From: Gammaproteobacteria bacterium UBA5338
GTDB lineage: Bacteria; Pseudomonadota; Gammaproteobacteria; Pseudomonadales; UBA5862
DNA: 6,635 nt
Assembly: GCA_002408105.1 (NCBI GenBank)
Contig: DHQM01000100.1
Coordinates: 1-6,635, forward strand
Direction: 5' to 3'
Numbering within the stretch: the stretch's first letter is position 1; every line of letters starts with the position of its first letter. A model generated the notes under the pieces. The model was not told the origin of the DNA. It ran no database searches and saw only the letters and a list, made by a program, of their open reading frames with translations. The translations under genes and the position numbers were made by a program. Shown in pieces: positions 1 to 5,910 of the stretch.

Positions 1-296
1 CTGCCGCGGGTGACGACCAGGCGAACATAGCCTGCGTCCCAGGGGGCGGCATCGATGGTGGTCTGCACCGCTGTGGTCAGCGCCTGCAAGGTCATGGGCA
101 AGGGCAGGGCAATGGCGCGGGCCGAGCGGACCAACCGCTCCAGGTGGGCCACCAGCCGGAATGGGCGGTTCTGGTAGAAGCGAATGCCCTCAAACACGCC
201 ATCACCGTAGAGCAACCCATGGTCCATGACCGATACAGAGGCTTGGGCAGCGGGCAGGATCTCGCCCTGCATCCAACAAATGGCTTGGTCAGACAT
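1..296 (-). CDS. Class IV (fold type IV) PLP aminotransferase, branched-chain-aminotransferase-like, N-terminal 98 residues; gene cut by the window edge
   Basis: The product should be a cytoplasmic PLP enzyme that moves amino groups between an amino acid and a 2-oxo acid. Only the N-terminal small domain is visible. Residues 24-39 read MDHGLLYGDGVFEGIR, the signature of this family. The GVFEGIR ending with Arg39 is closer to branched-chain aminotransferases than to D-alanine transaminases or aminodeoxychorismate lyases, which usually have other residues there. The stretch at about 44-65 (RPFRLVAHLERL, then SARAIALPLP) also fits. The PLP-binding lysine lies beyond the edge, so activity and substrate cannot be judged. 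The ATG at 294-296 overlaps the end of the PhzF gene by 8 bases and has an AGGAGA ribosome binding site 5 bases upstream, so the two genes are probably translationally coupled. The family assignment is firm; the exact substrate is not. Confidence 0.93.
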   Translation of the reverse strand, partial: MSDQAICWMQGEILPAAQASVSVMDHGLLYGDGVFEGIRFYQNRPFRLVAHLERLVRSARAIALPLPMTLQALTTAVQTTIDAAPWDAGYVRLVVTRG

Positions 297-1080
297 GCAG
301 CTCTCCTGTCAGTACCGTGCGGGCGGCCCCGCTCAATTGCACGCGGTCGCCCTGCCACAGCATTTCCACGACACCCCCACGGAGGGAAGCCTGGTGACCA
401 CGCAACCGTTCACGGCCAAGGCGCTGCCCCCAAAAGGGCGCCAGAGCGCAATGTGCGGCGCCTGTTACCGGGTCCTCTGCGATGCCGAGCTTTGGGGCAA
501 AGAAGCGTGAGATGCAATCGAATTCGCTGCGGTCCGCAGGTGCGGTGACGAGCAGGCCGTCGGCGTCCAAGGCCAACAGTGCGGACATGGAGGGCTGCAA
601 GGCGCGCACCTTTTCCGCGGTCTCAACGACTGCCAGGTAGCCGTTCCTCCAGCAGCCGAACCACTGCGGCGGCGTCCCAAGCAGTGGGGGGATGCCCGGA
701 TCCACGATGACGGGTGTCGGAGGGTCCGCCGGCAAGTCAAGCTGCAGCAGACCCTGTTCGCGAGTGACCCGCAGTGGGCCGGCGCGGGTGTGAAAAACGA
801 GCGGTGTTGTGTCAACTCCGTGGTGCTCCCAGAGCGCATGGGCCGTGGCCAGTGTGGCGTGCCCGCAAAGCTCAACCTCGACCTCGGGTGTGAACCAGCG
901 CAGGTTCCAATCCCCGTCGGCCCTTGGGTGCACGAAGGCGGTTTCTGACACCTGCAACTCCTGCGCGACCTGCTGCATCCACAGGGGCGGCTGAGGATGT
1001 TCGAGCACACAGACCGCAGCAGGGTTGCCAGTGAAGGGGCGATCCGCAAAGGCATCGACCCAGGTCAGGGGGATGGGCAT
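289..1080 (-). CDS. PhzF family isomerase/epimerase (phenazine biosynthesis PhzF-like)
   Basis: This is a complete 263-residue protein, a normal length for the PhzF family, whose two-lobed fold resembles diaminopimelate epimerase. PhzF itself isomerises trans-2,3-dihydro-3-hydroxyanthranilate in phenazine synthesis; most relatives have unknown substrates. Visible family motifs are VDAFADRPFTGNPAAVCV (residues 8-25), SETAF (45-49) with the catalytic-type Glu46, WFTPEVEVELCGHATLA (62-78) with His74, and the C-terminal SRFFAPKLGIAEDPVTGAAH (191-210) with Asp203. These match the Glu, His and Asp of the PhzF active site, so the enzyme looks intact. The start ATG at 1078-1080 has GGAGAA 4 bases upstream. 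The gene overlaps the following aminotransferase by 8 bases and is divergent from a MocR regulator. No other phenazine gene is visible, so a phenazine role is not supported; processing of an amino-acid-like metabolite is the likelier inference. Confidence 0.95.
   Translation of the reverse strand: MPIPLTWVDAFADRPFTGNPAAVCVLEHPQPPLWMQQVAQELQVSETAFVHPRADGDWNLRWFTPEVEVELCGHATLATAHALWEHHGVDTTPLVFHTRAGPLRVTREQGLLQLDLPADPPTPVIVDPGIPPLLGTPPQWFGCWRNGYLAVVETAEKVRALQPSMSALLALDADGLLVTAPADRSEFDCISRFFAPKLGIAEDPVTGAAHCALAPFWGQRLGRERLRGHQASLRGGVVEMLWQGDRVQLSGAARTVLTGELHV
302..307 (-). promoter_or_regulatory. Ribosome binding site of the class IV aminotransferase
   Basis: AGGAGA on the minus strand, 5 bases before the ATG at 294-296. 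It lies inside the last codons of the upstream PhzF gene. It fixes the aminotransferase start despite the 8-base gene overlap. Confidence 0.75.
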
Positions 1081-1171
1081 GGGGTTCTCCAGGAACGGTG
1101 GGCCTCAACGGGTTCAAATGTAGGCGGCAGGGGCGGGCCAATAAAGGGACACAAGCCCAATATTGTTGCGA

Positions 1172-1198
1172 TACAGTTGATAATATTGAGCAACTGTA
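1172..1198. promoter_or_regulatory. Inverted repeat TACAGTTG-N11-CAACTGTA, candidate operator between phzF and mocR
   Basis: The arms at 1172-1179 and 1191-1198 are perfect 8-bp inverted repeats separated by 11 bases, about two helical turns centre to centre. The spacer holds the best promoter-like hexamers of the gap: GATAAT (1179-1184) on the plus strand and TATTAT (1180-1185) on the minus strand, each 5/6 to the -10 consensus. Neither has a convincing -35 at the correct spacing. A dimeric regulator bound here could control both divergent transcripts. The repeat is seen directly; its role is inferred. Confidence 0.5.
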
Positions 1199-1230
1199 CT
1201 GGTTGTTTTTGCGGGTATCTGTACTGATTG
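1194..1230. promoter_or_regulatory. Direct repeat CTGTACTGRTTG, candidate MocR binding sites
   Basis: CTGTACTGGTTG (1194-1205) and CTGTACTGATTG (1219-1230) match at 11 of 12 positions, with a 25-base period. The first copy overlaps the right arm of the inverted repeat at 1172-1198. MocR-type regulators often recognise repeated half-sites in the gap between their own gene and a divergent target, which is exactly this position. Relative to a possible minus-strand -10 at 1180-1185, the copies fall near -35 and further upstream, where an activator would bind. Assignment to this MocR protein is an inference. Confidence 0.5.
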
Positions 1231-1249
1231 AGGTGGAGCGCCTGTTCTG

Positions 1250-2653
1250 ATGGAACCCTTGTATGCCCGTTTGGCCCTGCAACTTCGGGAACAGATCGAG
1301 CGCGGCGCCTACCGGCCGGGTGAGCGTTTGCCGGGTGTGCGTGCGCTCAGCCGCAGTCGTGGTTTGAGCGTCGCGACGGTACTGTCGGCCTACCGCAGCC
1401 TCGAGGCCGATGCTTGGGTTGAGGCACGGGCGCGGTCCGGCTTTTACGTGCGTCCCCGGCCCCTGCGCGAGTTGCCTGCCCCGGATTCTTCGGCGCCTCA
1501 TGCGGTGCCAACACCGGTCACCGGTCAGGAATTGGTCCTCGATTTGGTGAAAGCGACCAATGACCCAGCGGTGGTGCAGCTCGGTGCGGCAGTGCCGGAT
1601 GCAGCCTTTCTTCCGACCCGGGCGGTCGAGCGGGCCCTCAGCCGTTCAGCGCGCTTTCATCGCACCGAAGGGGCCGTCTACGTGTTTCCTCCGGGGCTTT
1701 TTGAGCTGCGCCGACAGATTGCTCGGCGGATGTCCAACGCCGGGTGCCTGGTGGCGGCGGACGACGTGGTGGTCACCAACGGATGCCAGGAGGCGCTGGT
1801 TCTGGCGCTGCAGGCAGTGACCCAACCGGGGGACCTGGTGGCCATCGAGTCCCCGACTTTCTACGGGCTGTTGCAGGCGCTCGACTTCCTTGGCCTTGAG
1901 GTGCTTGAAATCCCCACCCACCCCCAGGTCGGCATCTCGCTGGATGCGCTGCAGTTGGCCCTGGAGCGCTGGCCGGTTCGGGCTTGTGTCGCCACACCGA
2001 ATTTCAGCAACCCGTTGGGGCATTGCATGCCCGATGCGAACAAACGGGCCTTGGTGGACCTGCTGGCAGCCCACCAGGTGCCCCTGATCGAGGACGATGT
2101 GTACGGCGACCTGGGCTTTGAGGCCTTGCGCCCAGCGCCCTGCAAGGCGCTGCGACCCGAGGCCGACATCCTGTACTGCGCGTCGTTCTCCAAGTCCCTG
2201 TCGCCCGGCCTGCGGGTGGGTTGGATGGCACCCGGCCGGCATCAGGCGCGCGTCGAGTACCTGAAATATGTGCACAACATGGCGGTCGCCACCGTGCCCC
2301 AGTGGGCGGTTGCAGAGCTGCTGCAGGACGGCAGCTATGAGCGCCATCTGCGGCGCATGCGGGGAAGCTATGCCCGGGCAGTCAACCGCATGATCGATGG
2401 GGTCAGGCGCCACTTTCCGAGTGGAACTCGGGTGAGCCAGCCTGCGGGTGGGTTCGTGGTGTGGGTGGAGCTGGCTCCCAACGTGGATAGCCTGGAGGTG
2501 GCGCGACGTGCCCGCCAGCAGGGCATCACCATCGCGCCCGGCCCGATTTTTTCGGCCACCCAGAAATACCGCAACTGCATGCGTCTGTCTTGTGCATGCC
2601 CTTGGGACGAGCGCATCGAGCGCGCTCTCGCCGCCCTGGCTCGCCTGGTGTGA
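1250..2653 (+). CDS. MocR-family transcriptional regulator (GntR winged helix fused to class I aminotransferase domain)
   Basis: The 467-residue product has the normal MocR size and layout. Residues 1-67 form the GntR-type winged helix, with GERLPGVRALSRSRGLS (24-40) and VATVLSAYRSLEADAWVEAR (41-60) as the helix-turn-helix part. A linker rich in Pro and Ala covers about 68-95. Residues from about 97 to 467 form a fold type I aminotransferase domain with VTNGCQEAL (175-183), ATPNFSNPLG (248-257), EDDVYGDL (281-288, Asp282 and Tyr285) and SFSKSLSPGLRVGW (312-325). Lys315 is the expected Schiff-base lysine for PLP, and Arg445 in NCMRLSC is the expected carboxylate-binding arginine. All cofactor residues look intact, so it should bind PLP and sense an amino compound. 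It is divergent from phzF and the aminotransferase gene, which are its most likely targets along with itself. The ribosome binding site is modest: GGAG at 1235-1238, 11 bases from the ATG. Confidence 0.95.
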   Translation: MEPLYARLALQLREQIERGAYRPGERLPGVRALSRSRGLSVATVLSAYRSLEADAWVEARARSGFYVRPRPLRELPAPDSSAPHAVPTPVTGQELVLDLVKATNDPAVVQLGAAVPDAAFLPTRAVERALSRSARFHRTEGAVYVFPPGLFELRRQIARRMSNAGCLVAADDVVVTNGCQEALVLALQAVTQPGDLVAIESPTFYGLLQALDFLGLEVLEIPTHPQVGISLDALQLALERWPVRACVATPNFSNPLGHCMPDANKRALVDLLAAHQVPLIEDDVYGDLGFEALRPAPCKALRPEADILYCASFSKSLSPGLRVGWMAPGRHQARVEYLKYVHNMAVATVPQWAVAELLQDGSYERHLRRMRGSYARAVNRMIDGVRRHFPSGTRVSQPAGGFVVWVELAPNVDSLEVARRARQQGITIAPGPIFSATQKYRNCMRLSCACPWDERIERALAALARLV

Positions 2654-2673
2654 TCAACTGCGCGCGGTTGATC
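2652..2673 (+). terminator. Hairpin overlapping the mocR stop codon, possible terminator without a U-tract
   Basis: GATCAAC (2652-2658) and GTTGATC (2667-2673) form a perfect 7-bp stem with an 8-base TGCGCGCG loop. The hairpin begins within the TGA stop codon (2651-2653) and is followed by GGTGCGGGG rather than a run of T. It could be a U-less terminator or a 3' end stabiliser. Confidence 0.35.
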
Positions 2674-2743
2674 GGTGCGGGGCCAGCCACGGCGCACAAC
2701 CTGGCGCCAAGCGGGGCCTGGCACGCGCTTTGGTGGGCGTCGG

Positions 2744-2772
2744 TTAACTTTGTTGGGTGCATCGACTAGTAT
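2744..2772 (+). promoter_or_regulatory. Candidate sigma-70 promoter upstream of the YbjN-like gene
   Basis: TTAACT (2744-2749) and TAGTAT (2767-2772) each match 4/6 of the -35 and -10 consensus, with an ideal 17-base spacer. It would start transcription near 2779 and give a leader of about 107 bases before the ATG at 2886. This is a moderate match only. Confidence 0.35.
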
Positions 2773-2797
2773 TTGTGCCACGCGGCATGGTTTGTAC

Positions 2798-2806
2798 TGT
2801 TTTAAT
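2798..2806 (+). promoter_or_regulatory. Candidate extended -10 promoter upstream of the YbjN-like gene
   Basis: TGT-TTTAAT has the extended -10 TG at the correct position and a 5/6 hexamer. No good -35 lies 16-18 bases upstream, as expected for some extended -10 promoters. It would start near 2813 and is an alternative or addition to the candidate at 2744-2772. Confidence 0.3.
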
Positions 2807-2836
2807 TTCGCACAAGCATTCTGCGTTTCCATCGCT

Positions 2837-2855
2837 GCAGCGCTTGCGCCGCTGC
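2837..2855 (+). other. Small hairpin in the YbjN leader
   Basis: GCAGCG (2837-2842) and CGCTGC (2850-2855) can form a 6-bp GC-rich stem with a 7-base loop, ending 19 bases before the ribosome binding site. It would lie in the 5' untranslated region from either candidate promoter. A regulatory role is possible but has no further support. Confidence 0.25.
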
Positions 2856-2873
2856 TTCCACACGTTGCGTACA

Positions 2874-2880
2874 AGGGGAA
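2874..2880 (+). promoter_or_regulatory. Ribosome binding site that sets the YbjN-like start
   Basis: AGGGGAA lies 5 bases before the ATG at 2886-2888. It supports that start over an in-frame ATG at 2757, which would add 43 residues in front of the signal peptide and has no good ribosome binding site. Confidence 0.7.
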
Positions 2881-2885
2881 TTCGT

Positions 2886-3350
2886 ATGGGTGCAAGAAAA
2901 CCCACGGGATTGTTGTTGAGTGGTCTGCTGTTGGTTGGCGGGGTTCAGGCCGATCCAATCGTGACCGCACAACAACCTGAGGCGATCTTGAATGTGGCCC
3001 GCGGGCATGGCAGCGCGTCACTCAAAACGGATGCCTCGGGTGATCCCATGATTGAAGGGCGCATCGATGGCACCAAGTACTTCATCTTTTTCTATGGCTG
3101 CAACGACGAGGGCAAGGATTGCGATGACATCCAGTTTGCCGCAGCCTGGAGTGGGTACGACGTGACTGTCGTGGATGCGAACCGGTGGAACAGCAAGAAG
3201 CGTTTTGGCAAAGCCTACATCGACGGCGACGGTGACCCAGTGCTGGCGATGACAGTCAACATCGACTATGGCGTGACGCTTTCAAACCTGGACGATACCT
3301 TCAAGTGGTGGACCCGGGCGCTAGAAGGCTTCAAGGAAGAAGTGCTGTAG
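2886..3350 (+). CDS. Exported YbjN-domain protein
   Basis: The product is 154 residues from the start supported by a ribosome binding site. Residues 1-22 form a signal peptide: basic Arg/Lys at 4-5, a hydrophobic Leu/Gly-rich core at 8-20, then VQA before DPI as the likely cleavage point. The mature part matches the YbjN family (often named putative bacterial sensory transduction regulator). Typical patterns are YFIFFYGCNDEGKDCDDIQF (65-84), RFGKAYIDGDGDP (106-118), AMTVNIDYGVT (121-131) and the WW near 141 ahead of a C-terminal helix. The two mature cysteines, Cys72 and Cys79, could form a disulfide in the periplasm. E. coli YbjN is a cytoplasmic protein linked to motility and stress, so the exported form here may act differently; its biochemical function is unknown. 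The gene stands alone, preceded by a 232-base gap and followed by a strong terminator. Family is fairly sure, role is not. Confidence 0.88.
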   Translation: MGARKPTGLLLSGLLLVGGVQADPIVTAQQPEAILNVARGHGSASLKTDASGDPMIEGRIDGTKYFIFFYGCNDEGKDCDDIQFAAAWSGYDVTVVDANRWNSKKRFGKAYIDGDGDPVLAMTVNIDYGVTLSNLDDTFKWWTRALEGFKEEVL

Positions 3351-3360
3351 CACCTTAACG

Positions 3361-3412
3361 AGCAATTGCCCCGGTCAGGCGGTGGCCCGAGCGGGGCAAT
3401 TGCTTTTGTTTT
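3361..3412 (+). terminator. Rho-independent terminator of the YbjN-like gene
   Basis: A perfect 13-bp stem pairs 3361-3373 (AGCAATTGCCCCG) with 3392-3404 (CGGGGCAATTGCT) around an 18-base loop. It is followed by TTTGTTTT up to 3412. The stem begins 10 bases after the TAG stop. There is no T-run for the minus strand, so it should work in the plus direction only. Confidence 0.92.
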
Positions 3413-3442
3413 CCTAAGCTGATGTTTTCCTAGGTCGACCCT

Positions 3443-3500
3443 GGCGCCCAAAAGCGCTCAGGCCATCAGGCTTTTGCGTGCCTTCCTGGCAATCCCAGGA
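3443..3500. other. Two consecutive hairpins in the gap between the convergent YbjN and DUF1328 genes
   Basis: The first hairpin pairs GGCGC-c-CAAAAGC (3443-3455) with GCTTTTG-c-GTGCC (3470-3482): 12 pairs (one G-T) with one C-C mismatch and a 14-base loop. The second pairs TCCTGG (3484-3489) with CCAGGA (3495-3500) around a 5-base loop. They lie 38 or more bases downstream of the DUF1328 stop and past the plus-strand terminator. Neither is followed by a T-run in either direction. They may serve as 3' end structures for the DUF1328 transcript or be an intergenic repeat element; the window alone cannot decide. Confidence 0.4.
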
Positions 3501-3538
3501 TACCGAATGGTGACGCTGGGGATCGTAAGACGCTCCAG

Positions 3539-3706
3539 CTACAGCGGCGGGCGGCGTCTTCCCATCAGGAAGAACACAACGGCCATGATCAGCCCGACCA
3601 CAAACAGAATCCACGCAATGTTGGTTGCGACGCCTGCGATTCCTGAAAAGCCCAACAGCCCTGCCACCAGTGCGACGATCAGAAAGGTAATTGCCCAGCC
3701 GAACAT
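3539..3706 (-). CDS. DUF1328 (YtjA-like) small membrane protein
   Basis: This 55-residue protein begins [20 protein letters not shown] and contains [20 protein letters not shown] (21-40), ending in MGRRRPPL. It matches the DUF1328/YtjA pattern of two short transmembrane helices (about 5-20 and 30-48) joined by a Gly/Ala turn (GFSGIAGVA), with a basic C-terminus. Start and stop are clear: ATG at 3704-3706, a perfect AAGGAGA ribosome binding site 5 bases upstream (3712-3718), and a TAG at 3539-3541. The molecular function of the family is unknown; it is an inner-membrane protein often thought to be stress-related. A sigma-E-like promoter at 3777-3803 supports an envelope stress link here. It is convergent with the YbjN gene and is a single-gene unit. 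Confidence 0.93.
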   Translation of the reverse strand: MFGWAITFLIVALVAGLLGFSGIAGVATNIAWILFVVGLIMAVVFFLMGRRRPPL

Positions 3707-3739
3707 ATCGCTCTCCTTATTTGCCCATGATCGCAGCCC

Positions 3740-3758
3740 GCATCCTGACTGAGGATGC
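3740..3758 (-). other. Leader hairpin of the DUF1328 gene
   Basis: GCATCCT and AGGATGC (3740-3746 and 3752-3758) form a perfect 7-bp stem with a 5-base loop. It lies in the predicted 5' untranslated region between the sigma-E-like promoter and the ribosome binding site. It may protect or tune the mRNA; nothing shows a ligand-binding role. Confidence 0.35.
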
Positions 3759-3776
3759 CGCTTGCTGCGTACCGGG

Positions 3777-3803
3777 TTAGTCTCTACTTGGGCAAAAAAG
3801 TTC
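3777..3803 (-). promoter_or_regulatory. Sigma-E (RpoE/AlgU)-type promoter of the DUF1328 gene
   Basis: On the minus strand CGAACTT is followed by 15 bases and GACTAA. The established RpoE/AlgU pattern is GGAACTT, 15-16 bases, then GTCTAA or TCTGA, so the match is 6/7 and 5/6 with the correct spacing. The T-rich run right after the -35 is also common in this class. The predicted start is near 3770, giving a leader of about 64 bases. No sigma-70 promoter of similar quality is apparent here. The pattern is seen directly; the sigma factor is inferred. Confidence 0.55.
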
Positions 3804-3876
3804 GTTGTCGCGGGGAGGGTCAGAGCACCGCATGAGGGAGTCTCCGGGGGAAAGCAGTGGCAAGGCGCCGAATGAC

Positions 3877-3896
3877 CCCGCGGCAGAAACCGCGGG
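3877..3896 (-). terminator. GC hairpin after the DUF1993 gene, possible terminator without a U-tract
   Basis: CCCGCGG (3877-3883) and CCGCGGG (3890-3896) form a perfect 7-bp GC-only stem with a 6-base loop, 16 bases past the DUF1993 stop codon. Flanking GAAT and ATTC can extend the pairing after a short internal mismatch. No T-run follows on the minus strand. Confidence 0.4.
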
Positions 3897-3912
3897 TGAT
3901 TCAGTCCAAGTT

Positions 3913-4434
3913 CTACTGTTTGATCCGCATTTGTCCCAGGAAATCGATCTTCCCAATGGGGGCACCCTTCAACCGCAACACGTCATACGTGGTCGCGGCA
4001 TGAAAGAACAGGTTGGGGTGGGAGAAAGACAGCACAAAGTTTTCAGCAGTGAAAGGAATCTTGATGTCTCTCATTTGAAATGCCATGTCTTTCCCCTCGA
4101 ACTGATTGACTTTCTCAGGGGACCACTTTTCCAGTGCCGCCAGGCTTTCCTGAACCATTTCCTGCAACTGGGCGTAACTCTGGTCCATGGGGCCGGAAGG
4201 TGGTCCGAACACACCCGAGTCCAGGCTTTCAAGCACATCAATGGAGTGGTGCACCACTGACAACACCTGGAACCGAAACGGAAACATGTCCTCGGCCAGT
4301 TGATAGTTCACCAGGTCGTCCAAGGCAATGCCCTGCTGCTCGCAGTGCTGTTTGCCTTTTTCCAGAAAGCCAGCCGTTGCTCCCAGCACTTGTCGGTAGG
4401 TTCCAACGGTGATGTCGTGTAGAGAAATGCTCAT
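3913..4434 (-). CDS. DUF1993 family protein
   Basis: The complete 173-residue protein matches the DUF1993 family in length and motifs. The N-terminus [17 protein letters not shown] is typical, as are [12 protein letters not shown] (46-57), [19 protein letters not shown] (128-146) and the ending [15 protein letters not shown] (153-167). The family is all-helical and is considered part of the DinB/YfiT-like four-helix bundle group, some members of which bind metal or thiols. His62, His63, His139 and His145 are visible candidates for ligands, but this is speculation. There is no signal peptide or membrane segment, so it should be cytoplasmic. The start ATG at 4432-4434 has a weak AGGA 10 bases upstream. 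It is separated from the flanking genes by hairpins and is probably its own transcript. Biological role unknown. Confidence 0.9.
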   Translation of the reverse strand: MSISLHDITVGTYRQVLGATAGFLEKGKQHCEQQGIALDDLVNYQLAEDMFPFRFQVLSVVHHSIDVLESLDSGVFGPPSGPMDQSYAQLQEMVQESLAALEKWSPEKVNQFEGKDMAFQMRDIKIPFTAENFVLSFSHPNLFFHAATTYDVLRLKGAPIGKIDFLGQMRIKQ

Positions 4435-4544
4435 GGTCGATTCGTCCTGTTATGGGCTTTGGTCAGGGCCATATTGGCAGAGATCCTGAGTGCGGGAAAG
4501 CTGCCCATCCCCTCGGACGGCGGGGTATTGTTTGAAGTGTCGAG

Positions 4545-4575
4545 GCACGGAGCACCGCTGTTGGATGCTCCGTGC
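4545..4575 (-). terminator. Hairpin after the phosphodiesterase gene, probable terminator without a U-tract
   Basis: GCACGGAGCA (4545-4554) and TGCTCCGTGC (4566-4575) form a perfect 10-bp stem with an 11-base loop, beginning 11 bases after the TAA stop at 4587-4589. The minus-strand sequence after the stem is CTCGACACTTC, so the usual U-run is absent. Position and stem strength still favour a 3' end role. Confidence 0.5.
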
Positions 4576-4586
4576 AACTTCCGGAA

Positions 4587-5873
4587 TTACCGGGAGCGAT
4601 CGAGCAAACAGTTGGCGTAATACGTTGTGGTGGCTGGCCAATCCGAGAACACTCCGATGACTCCGACTCGACGGGCAAGCACATCAAGGACTTTGAAGGT
4701 GTCTCCATCGTTGTTGATCGCTGAGGTGACCGTTTGGTGATACCAGCCACCGCCGCCTGCGAGGGGGCCGGATCGTTCCAATGTCCAGGTGATCAGGCCA
4801 AGCCCGGCTTGTTTGGCAGCGCGTGCGTAGTCAGAAGGAACGATGCGGCCTCGGTGGTTGGTGTCCAGGAGGGCCCAGAGTGGTGGGGCGACAATGCGGA
4901 TGCCTGCCGCGGCGTAGGCTTGCAGCTCGGCGAGGCTGGGCAGGTCGCCTGGGGTGTTCGCGTCGTCCAGGTAGACCGCCTGCATGGCGAACTCGGGGTG
5001 TTCAGCAATCCAGTAGAGCACGTCGGACTGGTTGAAGGATTGCGGCCACACGTCCTTCGGGTCCACCCCGGCGGCAATGTACTCCGTGATCATTTGGCTC
5101 GCATAGGCAGCCTGGTCGTAGTCACCGTCAAACGGCATGCTCACCTCAGGTGACTTCAGTTCCGGGGTAAACCCGGCGCCCAGCTCGCGGATCAGCTCGA
5201 TGCTTTCGGCATGGGTCATCAAGGTGCCCCGGTTGGCGTACAGGTCGGTGCGCCAGTTGGCGGTGCCATTCATGTACTCGGCAGCCGTGGTGGCGGCCGG
5301 GTCGGCCCCATCCATTTTTCCGCTCAGGGTTCGGAACTCCGCCAGGGTGATGTCGCTGGTGCAGCAGCGGGCCTTTGCCGGCTCGATCACCGCGCCCGTG
5401 TCCGGGTCCAGAACGGCTGGTTGAAAGGGAACCGAGCATTTTGCGGCCAGGGGGGTTTCCAGAATGTTGGTGGTGGTGTGCAGGTCGCACTGGGAGTGGC
5501 GGCACACCAGCTCCCGGTCGGCGGTAAAGGTCACGTCGCACTCGATGATTCCCGCACCCATGCGGGCGGCGGCCACGTACGACTCCTTGGTGTGCTCTGG
5601 AAACTGCAGCGGTGCGCCTCGGTGACCAATCGAAAACGGGGTCGACCGCACCTGCTGGCCCTCACACTGGCTCAGCCTGTGCTTCAGCAGGCCTGGGTCC
5701 ATGTCGTCGACGAGGTAGCCGGGGCGCGGACCCAAGGTGGATTCGGCGCTGGGATCGGCGTGCTTCCTGTGGCCGTCTGAGGCGGCAAAGCCAAAGGGGG
5801 TGAACGTCAGCAGCGCCAGCATGAAGGCGATCAACCGACAGGTGGGCAACCTGAAGCCAAAGGTGCGTGACAT
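4587..5873 (-). CDS. Secreted glycerophosphodiester phosphodiesterase (GDPD family)
   Basis: The enzyme should hydrolyse glycerophosphodiesters to glycerol phosphate and an alcohol outside the cytoplasm. From the chosen start it has 428 residues. Residues 1-30 are a signal peptide with Arg at 3, 8 and 13, a hydrophobic stretch at 14-24, and GFAAS as the likely cleavage region. The GDPD TIM-barrel core starts with SIGHRGAP (His84, Arg85), PEHTKES (Glu93), IIECDV (Glu111, Asp113) and a later His126, the usual catalytic and metal-binding set. Glu238 and Lys240 in FTPELKSP fit the next barrel strand, and FSDWP occurs near the C-terminus. About 110 residues separate His126 from ELK, longer than in compact GDPDs. 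The mature part has eight cysteines, suggesting disulfides. The ATG at 5871-5873 has GAGGA 8 bases upstream. An in-frame ATG at 5949-5951 would add 26 residues before the signal peptide and is unlikely. The gene follows an opg gene. Confidence 0.94.
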   Translation of the reverse strand: MSRTFGFRLPTCRLIAFMLALLTFTPFGFAASDGHRKHADPSAESTLGPRPGYLVDDMDPGLLKHRLSQCEGQQVRSTPFSIGHRGAPLQFPEHTKESYVAAARMGAGIIECDVTFTADRELVCRHSQCDLHTTTNILETPLAAKCSVPFQPAVLDPDTGAVIEPAKARCCTSDITLAEFRTLSGKMDGADPAATTAAEYMNGTANWRTDLYANRGTLMTHAESIELIRELGAGFTPELKSPEVSMPFDGDYDQAAYASQMITEYIAAGVDPKDVWPQSFNQSDVLYWIAEHPEFAMQAVYLDDANTPGDLPSLAELQAYAAAGIRIVAPPLWALLDTNHRGRIVPSDYARAAKQAGLGLITWTLERSGPLAGGGGWYHQTVTSAINNDGDTFKVLDVLARRVGVIGVFSDWPATTTYYANCLLDRSR

Positions 5874-5881
5874 TGGGAAAA

Positions 5882-5886
5882 TCCTC
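5882..5886 (-). promoter_or_regulatory. Ribosome binding site that sets the phosphodiesterase start
   Basis: GAGGA on the minus strand, 8 bases before the ATG at 5871-5873. It favours this start, directly in front of the signal peptide, over the in-frame ATG at 5949-5951. Confidence 0.65.
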
Positions 5887-5910
5887 GAATGGCTGGGTGG
5901 CAGTTCGAGC

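Noticed and set aside
289..1080. Phenazine biosynthesis locus
   Set aside because: Only a PhzF-family gene is present; no other phz gene is visible, and most PhzF-family proteins occur outside phenazine clusters.
1646..2413. Long minus-strand open frame of 255 codons opposite mocR
   Set aside because: It lies entirely within the well-supported mocR coding region, has no recognisable motif or ribosome binding site, and is explained by high GC content.
2757..2885. 43-residue N-terminal extension of the YbjN-like protein
   Set aside because: It would place a basic stretch before an otherwise ideal signal peptide, has no good ribosome binding site, and overlaps the likely promoter region.
2368..3021. 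Minus-strand open frame of 217 codons spanning the mocR end and the YbjN start
   Set aside because: It overlaps two clear plus-strand genes, its translation is rich in Arg and Pro as in GC-rich shadows, and no family motif is seen.
3805..4260. Plus-strand open frame of 151 codons opposite DUF1993
   Set aside because: It is antisense to the DUF1993 gene, which has clear family motifs; the frame itself shows none.
5211..5780. Plus-strand Gly/Val-rich open frame of 189 codons opposite the phosphodiesterase
   Set aside because: It is antisense to the catalytic core of GDPD, and its composition is that of a reverse-strand shadow.
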